DNA of 19,966 bases, taken from positions 1 through 19,966 of the forward strand of contig JBOGDF010000060.1 of NCBI GenBank assembly GCA_050701635.1, given 5' to 3'. Shown here in pieces: positions 8,192 through 15,765 of the stretch. The number at the start of each line of letters is the position of its first letter. The stretch's first letter is position 1. Source of the stretch: WHSM01 sp050701635. Lineage in GTDB: Bacteria; Actinomycetota; Actinomycetes; Mycobacteriales; Micromonosporaceae. Under the pieces are notes generated by a model. That model saw only the letters and a list, made by a program, of their open reading frames with translations. It was not told where the DNA came from and did no database searches. The translations under genes and the position numbers were made by a program.

Positions 8192-8980
8192 CTACAGGCG
8201 GCGGTTGGCGAGGCTGGGCAGCTCGGCGCGGATCGTGGCCAGCCGGTCCAGGTCGAGCTCCGCGATCGCGACCCCGACGGTGTCCGGCGCCTGGGCGATG
8301 ACGGTGCCCCACGGGTCGATCACCATACTGCGGCCGAAACACGTACGCCCCGGCTCGTGGTCGCCGATCTGCGCCGCGGCCAGCACGTAGCACTGGTTCT
8401 CGATGGCGCGGGCGCGCAGCAGCACCTCCCAGTGGTCCCGGCCGGTGTGCAGCATGAACGCCGCCGGCACCACGATCAGCTGCGCCCCGGCCAGCCGCCG
8501 GTACAGCTCCGGGAACCGCAGGTCGTAGCAGATCGACATCCCGAGTGAGACGCCGTCGACGTCGGCGGTGACCGTCTCGGTGCCCGCCGCCACGTGCTTG
8601 GACTCCTGGTACGACACCCGCCCCGGGATCTCCACGTCGTACAGATGGATCTTCCGGTACGCCGCCCGCAGCTCACCCTGCGGATCGAACAGCAGCGACG
8701 TGTTGTAGGTACGTCCTTCATCGGGGCCCGCCTCGTGGAACGAGCCGGCGTGCACCCAGATCCCCAGCGTGCGCGCGGCGTGCGCGAAGAACTGACCGAA
8801 CTCCCCGTCCACCGGCTCCGGCTCGGGCGTCGTGGCGGACGGCCCGAGGTAGTCGACGTACTCCGGAAGCACCGCCAGCCGGGCACCCGCGCCGGCGGCC
8901 TGCTGCAGCAGCTTCCGCGCGGCGGCGAGGTTGGCGTCCCGGTCGTCCCGGCTGTTGACCTGACACACGGCGACCCGCAT
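8192..8980 (-). CDS. Carbon-nitrogen hydrolase (nitrilase superfamily, Nit/omega-amidase-like)
   Basis: Cytosolic amidohydrolase of 262 residues. The Glu-Lys-Cys triad is visible: Glu40 in VLPEYVDYLG, Lys110 in YRKIHLYDVEIPG and Cys151 in SICYDLRFPELYR. The KIHLYD and YDLRFPELYR blocks are characteristic of the Nit1/Nit2 branch, whose members hydrolyse deaminated glutathione or omega-amides of 2-oxo acids; the C-terminal PSLANRR also fits. Exact substrate is not provable here. The ATG at 8980 has no Shine-Dalgarno but follows a TAGGCT box by seven bases, so it may be leaderless while also being reached by read-through from the DUF4345 gene ten bases upstream. Confidence 0.9.
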   Translation of the reverse strand: MRVAVCQVNSRDDRDANLAAARKLLQQAAGAGARLAVLPEYVDYLGPSATTPEPEPVDGEFGQFFAHAARTLGIWVHAGSFHEAGPDEGRTYNTSLLFDPQGELRAAYRKIHLYDVEIPGRVSYQESKHVAAGTETVTADVDGVSLGMSICYDLRFPELYRRLAGAQLIVVPAAFMLHTGRDHWEVLLRARAIENQCYVLAAAQIGDHEPGRTCFGRSMVIDPWGTVIAQAPDTVGVAIAELDLDRLATIRAELPSLANRRL

Positions 8981-8993
8981 GCCGCCGAGCCTA
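8981..8993 (-). promoter_or_regulatory. Predicted leaderless promoter of the nitrilase-like gene
   Basis: On the minus strand, TAGGCT (8993-8988) is a good TANNNT -10 box. Seven bases (CGGCGGC) separate it from the ATG at 8980, which would make the start codon the transcript 5' end. The TAG of the box is also the stop codon of the upstream DUF4345 gene. No -35 box is evident, and the spacer GGCGGC could act as a weak ribosome site instead. Confidence 0.5.
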
Positions 8994-9419
8994 ACCCGAC
9001 TCTCCGGATGGCTCAGTACGCAGACTCGGCTGCCGCGCCCGCCCCGCGACCCAGGCCTGCCAGGGCACCAGGATCACCGGGATCCCGAACTCGACCGCCA
9101 TCAGGATCAGGTACAGCCGATCGGGCGGCCCGACCGTGACCAGCGACAGCAGCCGGCCGCAGGCGCCCAGCCACAGCACCGCGCAGACCAGACGGATGGC
9201 GCTCCCGGCCGATTCGAGCCGGCGTACGGTGCTGAGCAGGATCACGCCGGCGCCGACGTACCACGCGGCGTAGAAGCGAAACTCGCTATCGACGCTGGCG
9301 GAGACGTCGCCGGCCTGCCACACGTACCCGGCGCCTGTCACCACCGACAGACCGCCGAACACCACTGCCACCGTGCCGAGCAGCACCACCAGCGTCTGCA
9401 GTCCGCGCCGAGCCATCAC
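8991..9419 (-). CDS. DUF4345 family membrane protein
   Basis: A 142-residue protein with four predicted transmembrane helices (about residues 7-29, 49-64, 76-95 and 102-124). The arrangement resembles DUF4345: a GxxxxxxP-free first helix, an aromatic FRFYAAWYVGAG segment entering helix 2, then RLLSLVTVGPPDRLYL before the last helix. The molecular role of this family is not known. It starts at GTG 9419 or the next codon ATG 9416, one or four bases after the stop of the upstream GNAT gene, so the pair is probably coupled. The family call is by eye and moderately sure. Confidence 0.75.
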   Translation of the reverse strand: MMARRGLQTLVVLLGTVAVVFGGLSVVTGAGYVWQAGDVSASVDSEFRFYAAWYVGAGVILLSTVRRLESAGSAIRLVCAVLWLGACGRLLSLVTVGPPDRLYLILMAVEFGIPVILVPWQAWVAGRARQPSLRTEPSGESG

Positions 9420-9420
9420 G

Positions 9421-10059
9421 TCAGCGCACCAGCAGCGCTTCGGCGCCGACCGGCAGGTACCCGGCGGCGAGGAAGGCCCGTACGCTCGCCGCGTTCCCCG
9501 GTGCGATCTGCGCCCACACCGAACGCCCCTCCGGTACGAGGTGCCGCGCCGCGACCGCCAGCGCCCGCCCCAGGCCCTGACCGCGATGCGACGGCGACAC
9601 CTCGACCGCGGTCTCCCAGCGGCCGCCCAGCCCGCGTCCGAGCAGCACCATGCCGCCGCCGACGGTCCACACGGACACGTCGTCGCGGTAGCGCAGCGCG
9701 CGTACCACCCGGGGGTGGTGGTTCCGGTCCTCGACCAGGGTCAGCGCGAGCGGCGGCGGGCCGGGCAGGCCGGGCGCTAGCGCGATCAGGTCGATGTTGT
9801 TCACCCGGCGGCCGAGCTTCTCGCACAGCACGGACAGGAACGGCGGGTTCAGCGGCGCGGACAGGTCGTCGGGCGGCAGCTGGCCGCGTACCCACGAAGG
9901 ATCCAGGTCGGTAACGACGACGTTGTGGGCCGTGAACGCCAGCACCGCCGCCACGCGCGGGTTGCCCTGACCGACCACGGTGAGGCCGCCGTCGGGGGGC
10001 GGGAGGTCACCGGCCTCGGCGGCGATCAGCAGCTCCGGGAGCGTCACCACGGGGGTCAC
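9421..10059 (-). CDS. GNAT family N-acetyltransferase
   Basis: A 212-residue protein whose C-terminal half is a GNAT domain: VWTVGGGMVLLG strand pair, AVEVSPSHRGQGLGRAL with the acetyl-CoA loop HRGQGLG (158-164), and NAASVRAFLAAGYLPVG (189-205). The N-terminal ~110 residues are less typical. The start is uncertain. I prefer the GTG at 10059 (weak GGCGAG eight to ten bases upstream). The longer frame back to 10143 would overlap the divergent helicase start, and GTGs at 10050 and 10047 are also possible. It heads a compact minus-strand group with the DUF4345 and nitrilase-like genes. Acceptor substrate unknown. Confidence 0.82.
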   Translation of the reverse strand: MTPVVTLPELLIAAEAGDLPPPDGGLTVVGQGNPRVAAVLAFTAHNVVVTDLDPSWVRGQLPPDDLSAPLNPPFLSVLCEKLGRRVNNIDLIALAPGLPGPPPLALTLVEDRNHHPRVVRALRYRDDVSVWTVGGGMVLLGRGLGGRWETAVEVSPSHRGQGLGRALAVAARHLVPEGRSVWAQIAPGNAASVRAFLAAGYLPVGAEALLVR

Positions 10060-10099
10060 GGTAGACGCTCGCCGCGCCACCAGGCACGATCGGGGCACC

Positions 10100-12589
10100 A
10101 TGACGCTCACCGACCGGATACCGCCGGACCCCGACCCCGACACCCTCTACGACACCTTCGCCGACTGGACGCAGCAGCAGGGGCTCGAGCTCTACCCCGC
10201 GCAGCAGGAGGCGCTGATCGAGCTGGTGACCGGCGCGAACGTCATCCTCGCCACCCCGACCGGCTCGGGGAAGAGCCTGGTCGCCGCCGGTGCCCACTTC
10301 GCCGCGCTGGCCCGCGATCAGGTGAGCTTCTACACCGCCCCGATCAAGGCGCTGGTGTCGGAGAAGTTCTTCGCGCTGTGCGAGACCTTCGGTGCGGACA
10401 ACGTCGGGATGATGACCGGCGACTCCAGCGTCAACGCCGACGCCCCGATCATCTGCTGTACCGCCGAGATCCTCGCCAACATCGCGCTGCGGGACGGCGC
10501 CGGCGCCGACGTCGGGCTGGTGGTGATGGACGAGTTCCACTTCTACGGCGAGCCGGACCGGGGCTGGGCGTGGCAGGTGCCGCTGCTGGAGCTGCCGCAG
10601 GCGCAGTTCCTGCTGATGTCGGCGACGCTCGGCGACATGGCGTTCTTCCAGGAGGACCTGGGCCGGCGTACCGGCCGGTCGACCGCGGTGGTGCGCTCGG
10701 CGGAGCGGCCGGTCCCGCTCACCTTCGAGTACGTCACCACGCCGGTCCACGAGACGCTCGCCGACCTGCTGGCGGGTCAGGGTGCCCCCGTCTACGTCGT
10801 GCACTTCACGCAGGTGGCGGCGCTGGAGCGGGCGCAGGCGCTGATGAGCATCAACGTCTGCAGCCGCGCCGAGAAGGACATGATCGCCGCGGAGATCGGC
10901 CAGTTTCGGTTCGCCGCTGGTTTCGGCAAGACCCTTTCCCGGCTGGTACGCCACGGCATCGGCGTCCACCACGCGGGGATGCTGCCCCGGTACCGCCGGC
11001 TCGTGGAGCGGCTCACCCAGGCCGGCCTGCTCAAGATCATCTGTGGTACGGACACGCTCGGCGTCGGGATCAACGTACCGATCCGGACCGTGCTGTTCAC
11101 CGCGCTCTCCAAGTACGACGGGGTGCGTACCCGGCACCTGAAGGCGCGGGAGTTCCACCAGATCGCGGGGCGGGCCGGGCGCGCCGGCTTCGACACCGTC
11201 GGCACCGTGGTGGTGCAGGCGCCCGAGCACGTGGTCGAGACGTCACGGGCGCTGGAGAAGGCCGGCGACGACCCGAAGAAGCGCCGCAAGGTGGTGCGCA
11301 AGAAGCCGCCCGAGGGGTTCGTCTCCTGGGGCGAGCCGACGTACCAGCGCCTGATCGCCGCCGACCCCGAGCCGCTCACCTCGTCGTTCGCCGTCAGCCA
11401 CGCGATGCTGCTCAACGTCCTCGGCCGCCCCGGCGACCCGTACGCCGCGACGCGCAAGCTGCTGGAGGACAACCACTCCTCGCGCCGCGACCAGCTCCGG
11501 ATGATCCGCCGGGCGATCGCGATCTACCGGGCGCTCACCGCGGCGGGCGTGGTGTCCCGTGACGCGGCCGGGCGGCCCGGGCTGGTCGACGGTTTCCAGG
11601 TCGACTTCGCGCTCAACCAGCCGCTGTCGCCGTTCGCGCTCGCCGCGATCGAGCTGCTGGACCGGGACTCGCCCAGTTATGCGTTGGACGTGCTCAGCGT
11701 CATCGAGTCCACTCTGGACGATCCGCGGCAGGTGCTCTCGGCGCAGCAGTTCAAGGCGCGCGGCGAAGCGGTGGCGGCGATGAAGGCCGAGGGCATCGAG
11801 TACGAAGAGCGGATGGAGCTGCTCGACGACGTCACGTACCCGAAGCCGCTCGCCGAGCTGCTGGACGAGGCGTACGCGATGTACCGGCGCGGGCATCCCT
11901 GGGTCGACGAGCACCACCTCGCCCCCAAGTCGGTCGCCCGCGACCTGTACGAGCGCGCGATGACGTTCACCGAGTACGTCGGCTTCTACCAGCTCGCCCG
12001 CTCCGAAGGGCTGGTGCTGCGGTATCTCGCCGACGCGTACCAGGCGCTGCGGCGTACCGTCCCGGACGAGGCGAAGACCGAGGAGCTGGTCGACCTCGAA
12101 GAGTGGCTCGGTGAGCTGGTACGCCAGATCGACTCCAGCCTGCTCGACGAATGGGAACGCCTCCGCAACCCGTCCGCTGTGCTGGAGCCCGCCGCGCCGG
12201 CCGACGACACGCCACCCGCCGTCACCCGCAACCTGCGCGCCTTCCGGGTGCTCGTACGCAACGCCCTGTTCCGCCGGGTCGAGCTCGCCGCGCTGCGCCG
12301 CTACCACGATCTCGGGGAGCTCGACGCCGACGCCGGCTGGGACGCCGACGCGTGGCGGGAGGCGCTGGAGCCGTACTGGGAGCAGCACGACGACATCGGC
12401 ACCGGCCCGGACTCGCGCGGCCCCAAGCTCCTGCTGATCACCGAGGCCGCCACCACCTGGCAGGTACGCCAGATCTTCGACGACCCCGCCGGCGACCACG
12501 ACTGGGCCATCACCGCCGAGATCAACCTGGCCGCCTCCGACCAAGCCGGCGAAGCCGCCGTACGCATCACCGCCGTAGACCAGCTCTGA
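10100..12589 (+). CDS. DEAD/DEAH-box (Ski2-like) helicase with C-terminal DUF3516-type region
   Basis: An 829-residue SF2 helicase, probably acting on RNA. RecA1 carries the Q-like region YPAQQEAL (32-39), Walker A ATPTGSGKS (51-59), motif II DEFH (144-147) and motif III SAT (174-176). RecA2 carries GVHHAGMLPRYRR (288-300), a typical Ski2/HelY block, TDTLGVGINVP (317-327) and motif VI QIAGRAGRAGFD (354-365). The basic stretch KKRRKVVRKKPP (393-404) leads into a ~420-residue C-terminal region that fits DUF3516, found after such helicases in actinobacteria; its role is not established. The ATG at 10100 is preceded by CGGGG. It is divergent from the GNAT gene 40 bases away and ends at a strong hairpin. 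It is distinct from HelY, which is longer. Confidence 0.9.
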   Translation: MTLTDRIPPDPDPDTLYDTFADWTQQQGLELYPAQQEALIELVTGANVILATPTGSGKSLVAAGAHFAALARDQVSFYTAPIKALVSEKFFALCETFGADNVGMMTGDSSVNADAPIICCTAEILANIALRDGAGADVGLVVMDEFHFYGEPDRGWAWQVPLLELPQAQFLLMSATLGDMAFFQEDLGRRTGRSTAVVRSAERPVPLTFEYVTTPVHETLADLLAGQGAPVYVVHFTQVAALERAQALMSINVCSRAEKDMIAAEIGQFRFAAGFGKTLSRLVRHGIGVHHAGMLPRYRRLVERLTQAGLLKIICGTDTLGVGINVPIRTVLFTALSKYDGVRTRHLKAREFHQIAGRAGRAGFDTVGTVVVQAPEHVVETSRALEKAGDDPKKRRKVVRKKPPEGFVSWGEPTYQRLIAADPEPLTSSFAVSHAMLLNVLGRPGDPYAATRKLLEDNHSSRRDQLRMIRRAIAIYRALTAAGVVSRDAAGRPGLVDGFQVDFALNQPLSPFALAAIELLDRDSPSYALDVLSVIESTLDDPRQVLSAQQFKARGEAVAAMKAEGIEYEERMELLDDVTYPKPLAELLDEAYAMYRRGHPWVDEHHLAPKSVARDLYERAMTFTEYVGFYQLARSEGLVLRYLADAYQALRRTVPDEAKTEELVDLEEWLGELVRQIDSSLLDEWERLRNPSAVLEPAAPADDTPPAVTRNLRAFRVLVRNALFRRVELAALRRYHDLGELDADAGWDADAWREALEPYWEQHDDIGTGPDSRGPKLLLITEAATTWQVRQIFDDPAGDHDWAITAEINLAASDQAGEAAVRITAVDQL

Positions 12590-12594
12590 CCCCT

Positions 12595-12668
12595 CACTTG
12601 GGAGGGTGAGGACACGTCGACACGCTGACGCCGCCGGCGTGTCTGCGTGTCCTCAACCCCCCCAAGTG
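12595..12668. terminator. Long bidirectional hairpin between convergent genes
   Basis: The left arm (12595-12616) and right arm (12646-12668) are complementary over 22 bp with one mismatch and one bulged base. A further 7-bp inner stem pairs GACACGC (12619-12625) with GCGTGTC (12637-12643) around an 11-base loop. It begins five bases after the helicase stop and ends 12 bases before the transporter stop, so it can terminate transcripts from both sides. No U-tract follows in either direction, which is common in high-GC actinomycetes. Its length and near-perfection are unusual for a plain terminator. Confidence 0.8.
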
Positions 12669-12680
12669 GAGGGCGGCGGG

Positions 12681-13520
12681 TCAGGCTGAGCCGGAGACTA
12701 GGACGAGGGCGGTTACGGCTAGGCCTAGGCCGAGCAGTTGGATGGGGCGGATGCGTTCGCGGTCGAGGGTTAGGGCTAGCAGGACTGTGCTGGCCGGGTA
12801 GAGGGAGGCGACCGGGGCGACGATCGACAGCGCGCCCTGCTGCGCGGCGAGCAGGTAGAACGCGTTGGCGGCGACGTCCAGGACGCCGGCGGCGACGATC
12901 CAGCGCCAGCCTCCCGCCGCGGGCTTCCAGCTCGCTCGGATCACCGTCAGCACGAGCATCCCGAGCCCGACGGAGGTCGCTCGGCTCGCCACCAGGGGCC
13001 ACATCCCGGCCTGCGAGCCGGCACGGTCGAGCGCGATGAAGAACACCCCGAACGCGATTCCCGCCACGATGGCCGACGCCAGCAGCCGCGGTGTCACCAC
13101 GCTCTGCTCGCCGTTGGGCGCCAGGCTCACGAAGCCGATCGCCACCACCGCGCAGCCCACTCCGGCCAGTGCCCACGGCTGCGGCCAGCGTTCCAGATAC
13201 AACCCGGCCAGCAGCGGTACGAGCGCCGCCGTCACCGCCGTGGTCGGCGCCACCACCGCCATCGCGCCGCTGGAGAGGCCCTTGTACAGCAGCACCAGCC
13301 CGGCCAGCCCGGCCACGCCGGCGAGCACGCCCCAACCCAGGTCGGTCAGGGTCGGCGTACCGGCGACGAGCAGCGCGATCACCACGATCACCGGCACGCT
13401 GACCAGCTGGGACAGCACGGTGACCACGATCGGATTGGTCTTGCGGGTCGCCGTACCGCCGCAGTAGTCGGCGGAGCCGTAGACGGCGGCGGAGAGCGCG
13501 GCGAGCAGGACAGCGGTCAC
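12681..13520 (-). CDS. EamA/DMT-superfamily transporter
   Basis: A 279-residue integral membrane protein with ten predicted helices in two EamA-type halves (about 1-135 and 148-277). The first half starts with the typical GSADYCGG after helix 1 and ends helix 4 with VAPTTAVTAALVPLLAGLYLERW. The second half repeats this pattern with VAPVASLYPASTVLLALTLDRERI, the classic EamA motif before the last helix pair. Members export or import metabolites, and the substrate cannot be read from sequence. It starts at GTG 13520 with a leaderless-type promoter six bases upstream and ends at the shared hairpin. Confidence 0.92.
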   Translation of the reverse strand: MTAVLLAALSAAVYGSADYCGGTATRKTNPIVVTVLSQLVSVPVIVVIALLVAGTPTLTDLGWGVLAGVAGLAGLVLLYKGLSSGAMAVVAPTTAVTAALVPLLAGLYLERWPQPWALAGVGCAVVAIGFVSLAPNGEQSVVTPRLLASAIVAGIAFGVFFIALDRAGSQAGMWPLVASRATSVGLGMLVLTVIRASWKPAAGGWRWIVAAGVLDVAANAFYLLAAQQGALSIVAPVASLYPASTVLLALTLDRERIRPIQLLGLGLAVTALVLVSGSA

Positions 13521-13532
13521 CCTGCGAACCTA
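13521..13532 (-). promoter_or_regulatory. Predicted leaderless promoter of the DMT transporter gene
   Basis: On the minus strand, TAGGTT (13532-13527) fits TANNNT and is followed by six bases (CGCAGG) and then the GTG start codon. The geometry is identical to that before valS. No clear -35 is visible. CAGG directly before GTG is too close to serve as a Shine-Dalgarno. Confidence 0.6.
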
Positions 13533-13571
13533 CGGTCCGCCAGACCGACGCGACGATCTATTTGACGCAGC

Positions 13572-14288
13572 TCACCCCCACCCCAGCCACCCGGTACGCG
13601 ACGGGACGTCCGCGGTGATCCGTGCGACCGCCCGACCATCCGGGCCGACCACCGTACGGTCACCCAGCGGAGCGTCGAGCTCCACGGCGACCAGTGTCAG
13701 TGCCACCACGCCGTCGTCGACCACCCCGTCGACGTCGAGCGGCTCGTCGTCGCATTCCTGCGGTAGCCAGACCTGCACGGCGTCGGCGGTCTCCTTCAGG
13801 CCGATGTCGCAGGCGCCGGCGACGGGTCCTACCAGGAGCTCGGCGTCGCGTACCTCCTGGTACGTCAGGTCAGCCTCGTCGAGGAAGCGGGGAAGTCCGT
13901 CGGCGACGGCCACGTACCCGCGCGGGGCGGGGCCGCTGTCGACCCCCGCGCTGGCGTCCAGCACGCTGTGCACCACGATCGCGTCGCACGTGTCGTCCTC
14001 GCCGGGTGGCATCGTGCCGCCCCAGGCGGAGACCACCGCGCCGCAGCCGTCGTCGGCCCGCGCGGTGTCCCAGGTCCAGACGCCCATGCACGCGACCAGC
14101 AGCAGGCTCGCCACACCGGCGGACCGGGTCAGGAAGAGCGACGCGTCGGAAGGCTCCAGCATCTCGGGCGCGTCACGGTACTGCCAGCGCTGCGTGACGT
14201 ACGACCACTGGAGCAACGAACGCGCGCCGAACAGCGACCAGAGCCCGAGCACCACCAGGAACACCGAAAGGCAGACGATCACGCGCAC
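13572..14288 (-). CDS. Membrane-anchored protein, N-terminus resembling DUF6199
   Basis: A 238-residue protein. Residues 1-24 and about 52-73 are hydrophobic helices; between them WSYVTQRWQYRDAPEMLEPS followed by a small-residue helix resembles the DUF6199 two-helix module. The remaining ~160 residues are acidic, contain four cysteines (82, 100, 159, 177 by my count) and lack lysine-rich or catalytic motifs. They end in an extracellular-looking beta-type segment, so the tail is probably outside the cell. The annotated start is GTG 14288; a TAGCCT box seven bases before codon 3 (GTG 14282) suggests a leaderless start two codons later. It sits between clpX and the transporter with no functional link visible. 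Function unknown. Confidence 0.72.
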   Translation of the reverse strand: MRVIVCLSVFLVVLGLWSLFGARSLLQWSYVTQRWQYRDAPEMLEPSDASLFLTRSAGVASLLLVACMGVWTWDTARADDGCGAVVSAWGGTMPPGEDDTCDAIVVHSVLDASAGVDSGPAPRGYVAVADGLPRFLDEADLTYQEVRDAELLVGPVAGACDIGLKETADAVQVWLPQECDDEPLDVDGVVDDGVVALTLVAVELDAPLGDRTVVGPDGRAVARITADVPSRTGWLGWG

Positions 14289-14295
14289 GAGGCTA
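14283..14295 (-). promoter_or_regulatory. Possible leaderless promoter of the DUF6199-like gene
   Basis: On the minus strand, TAGCCT (14295-14290) is followed by seven bases and then the GTG at 14282, the third codon of the longest frame. If used, this would set the start at 14282. The evidence is only the spacing and the lack of a Shine-Dalgarno. Confidence 0.3.
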
Positions 14296-14328
14296 TCGGC
14301 GTACCGCCGTCTGGCTGGGCCTGGAAGG

Positions 14329-14346
14329 TTGGGGAACGATCCCCAA
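14329..14346 (-). terminator. Terminator hairpin of clpX
   Basis: TTGGGGA-ACGA-TCCCCAA is a perfect 7-bp stem with a four-base loop. It starts directly after the clpX stop codon (14349-14347), and the downstream minus-strand sequence begins CCTTCC. Its position and tight loop support termination of the clpX transcript before the DUF6199-like gene. Confidence 0.65.
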
Positions 14347-15633
14347 TCAGGCGGACTTCTCGCGGCGCTCGCGGCGCTTCGGAAGCTCGCGCCGGACGAT
14401 CGTCGGGTTGACGTTCTCCAGTACGACCTCGCGGGTGACCACCACGCGCGCCACGTCGGGGCTGCTCGGCACCTCGTACATCACGGGGAGCAGCACCTCC
14501 TCCATGATCGCGCGCAGGCCACGGGCGCCGGTGCCGCGCAGGATCGCCTGGTCGGCGATCGCCTCCAGCGCGTCCTCGCCGAACTCCAGCTCGACCGCGT
14601 CCAGCTCGAACAGCCGCTGGTACTGCTTGACCAGCGCGTTGCGCGGCTCGGTAAGGATCTGGATCAGCGCGTCCCGGTCCAGGTTCTTCACGCTGGTCAG
14701 CACCGGCAGCCGGCCCACGAACTCCGGGATCATGCCGAACTTGAGCAGATCCTCCGGCATCACGTCGCCGAAGATGTCGTCGTTCGATACGTCCTGCTTG
14801 CTGCGCAGGTGGGAGCCGAAGCCGAGGCCCTGCTTGCCGACCCGCTGCTCGATGATCTTGTCGAGCCCCGCGAACGCGCCGCCGCAGATGAACAGCACGT
14901 TGGTGGTGTCGATCTGGATGAACTCCTGGTGCGGGTGCTTGCGACCGCCCTGCGGCGGCACGCTGGCCGTCGTACCCTCCAGAATCTTCAACAGCGCCTG
15001 CTGTACGCCCTCGCCGGAGACATCCCGGGTGATCGACGGGTTTTCGCTCTTCCGGGCGATCTTGTCGACCTCGTCGATGTAGATGATCCCGGTCTCGGCG
15101 CGCTTCACGTCGTAGTCAGCGGCCTGGATCAGCTTGAGCAGGATGTTCTCGACGTCCTCGCCGACATACCCCGCCTCGGTGAGCGCGGTGGCGTCGGCGA
15201 TCGCGAACGGTACGTTGAGCAGCCGCGCCAGGGTCTGTGCCAGGTGCGTCTTGCCGCAGCCGGTCGGGCCGATCAGCAGGATGTTGGACTTCGCCAGCTC
15301 GACCGCGTCGGCGGCGTTGGCGCGAGGCCCGCCACCGTCAGCCTGGATCCGCTTGTAGTGGTTGTAGACCGCCACCGACAGCGAGCGCTTGGCGCCCTCC
15401 TGGCCGACCACGTACTGGTCGAGGAACTCGCAGATCTCCTTGGGCTTGGGAAGCTCATCCCACTTCACGTCGCTGGAGTCCGAGAGCTCCTCTTCGATGA
15501 TCTCGTTGCACAGGTCGATGCACTCGTCGCAGATGTAGACGCCAGGGCCGGCGATCAGCTTCTTGACCTGCTTCTGCGACTTTCCACAGAAGGAGCACTT
15601 GAGTAGGTCGCCGCCGTCTCCGATACGTGCCAC
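14347..15633 (-). CDS. clpX: ATP-dependent protease unfoldase subunit ClpX
   Basis: Hexameric AAA+ unfoldase that recognises, unfolds and translocates proteins into ClpP. The 428 residues show every expected part: the zinc-binding domain with Cys13, Cys16, Cys35 and Cys38; Walker A GPTGCGKT (122-129); pore loop GYVG (155-158); Walker B IIYIDEVDK (183-191); the ClpP-docking loop with LGF at 270-272; and sensor II GTGARGLR (367-374). Start is GTG 15633 with GGGAGA eight bases upstream. A 132-bp gap with a hairpin separates it from clpP2, so it is probably transcribed partly on its own. The end is marked by a small hairpin. Confidence 0.98.
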   Translation of the reverse strand: MARIGDGGDLLKCSFCGKSQKQVKKLIAGPGVYICDECIDLCNEIIEEELSDSSDVKWDELPKPKEICEFLDQYVVGQEGAKRSLSVAVYNHYKRIQADGGGPRANAADAVELAKSNILLIGPTGCGKTHLAQTLARLLNVPFAIADATALTEAGYVGEDVENILLKLIQAADYDVKRAETGIIYIDEVDKIARKSENPSITRDVSGEGVQQALLKILEGTTASVPPQGGRKHPHQEFIQIDTTNVLFICGGAFAGLDKIIEQRVGKQGLGFGSHLRSKQDVSNDDIFGDVMPEDLLKFGMIPEFVGRLPVLTSVKNLDRDALIQILTEPRNALVKQYQRLFELDAVELEFGEDALEAIADQAILRGTGARGLRAIMEEVLLPVMYEVPSSPDVARVVVTREVVLENVNPTIVRRELPKRRERREKSA

Positions 15634-15731
15634 CTAGGCGTCTCCCTGCGCTCACCGACCGGACGCATCGCGCCCAACCATTTGACTGCCGGACCTGTTG
15701 CTCAAGCTGTGTGTAGCCTCGACGTTACATG

Positions 15732-15758
15732 GTTGGGGGCCCAATGCGGACCCCCAAC
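15732..15758 (-). terminator. Hairpin between clpP2 and clpX
   Basis: GTTGGGGG (15732-15739) and CCCCCAAC (15751-15758) form a perfect 8-bp stem around an 11-base loop. On the minus strand it starts seven bases after the clpP2 stop and precedes clpX by about 100 bases. No U-tract follows. It may terminate or attenuate clpP1P2 transcripts, or protect their 3' end. Confidence 0.6.
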
Positions 15759-15765
15759 GACCCAA

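Noticed and set aside
9980..10099. 40-codon upstream extension of the helicase
   Set aside because: It would overlap the coding part of the divergent GNAT gene; the conserved-looking protein begins at ATG 10100.
13615..15606. 663-codon plus-strand open frame opposite clpX and the DUF6199-like gene
   Set aside because: It spans two real genes and an intergenic hairpin on the other strand and has no ribosome site or domain.
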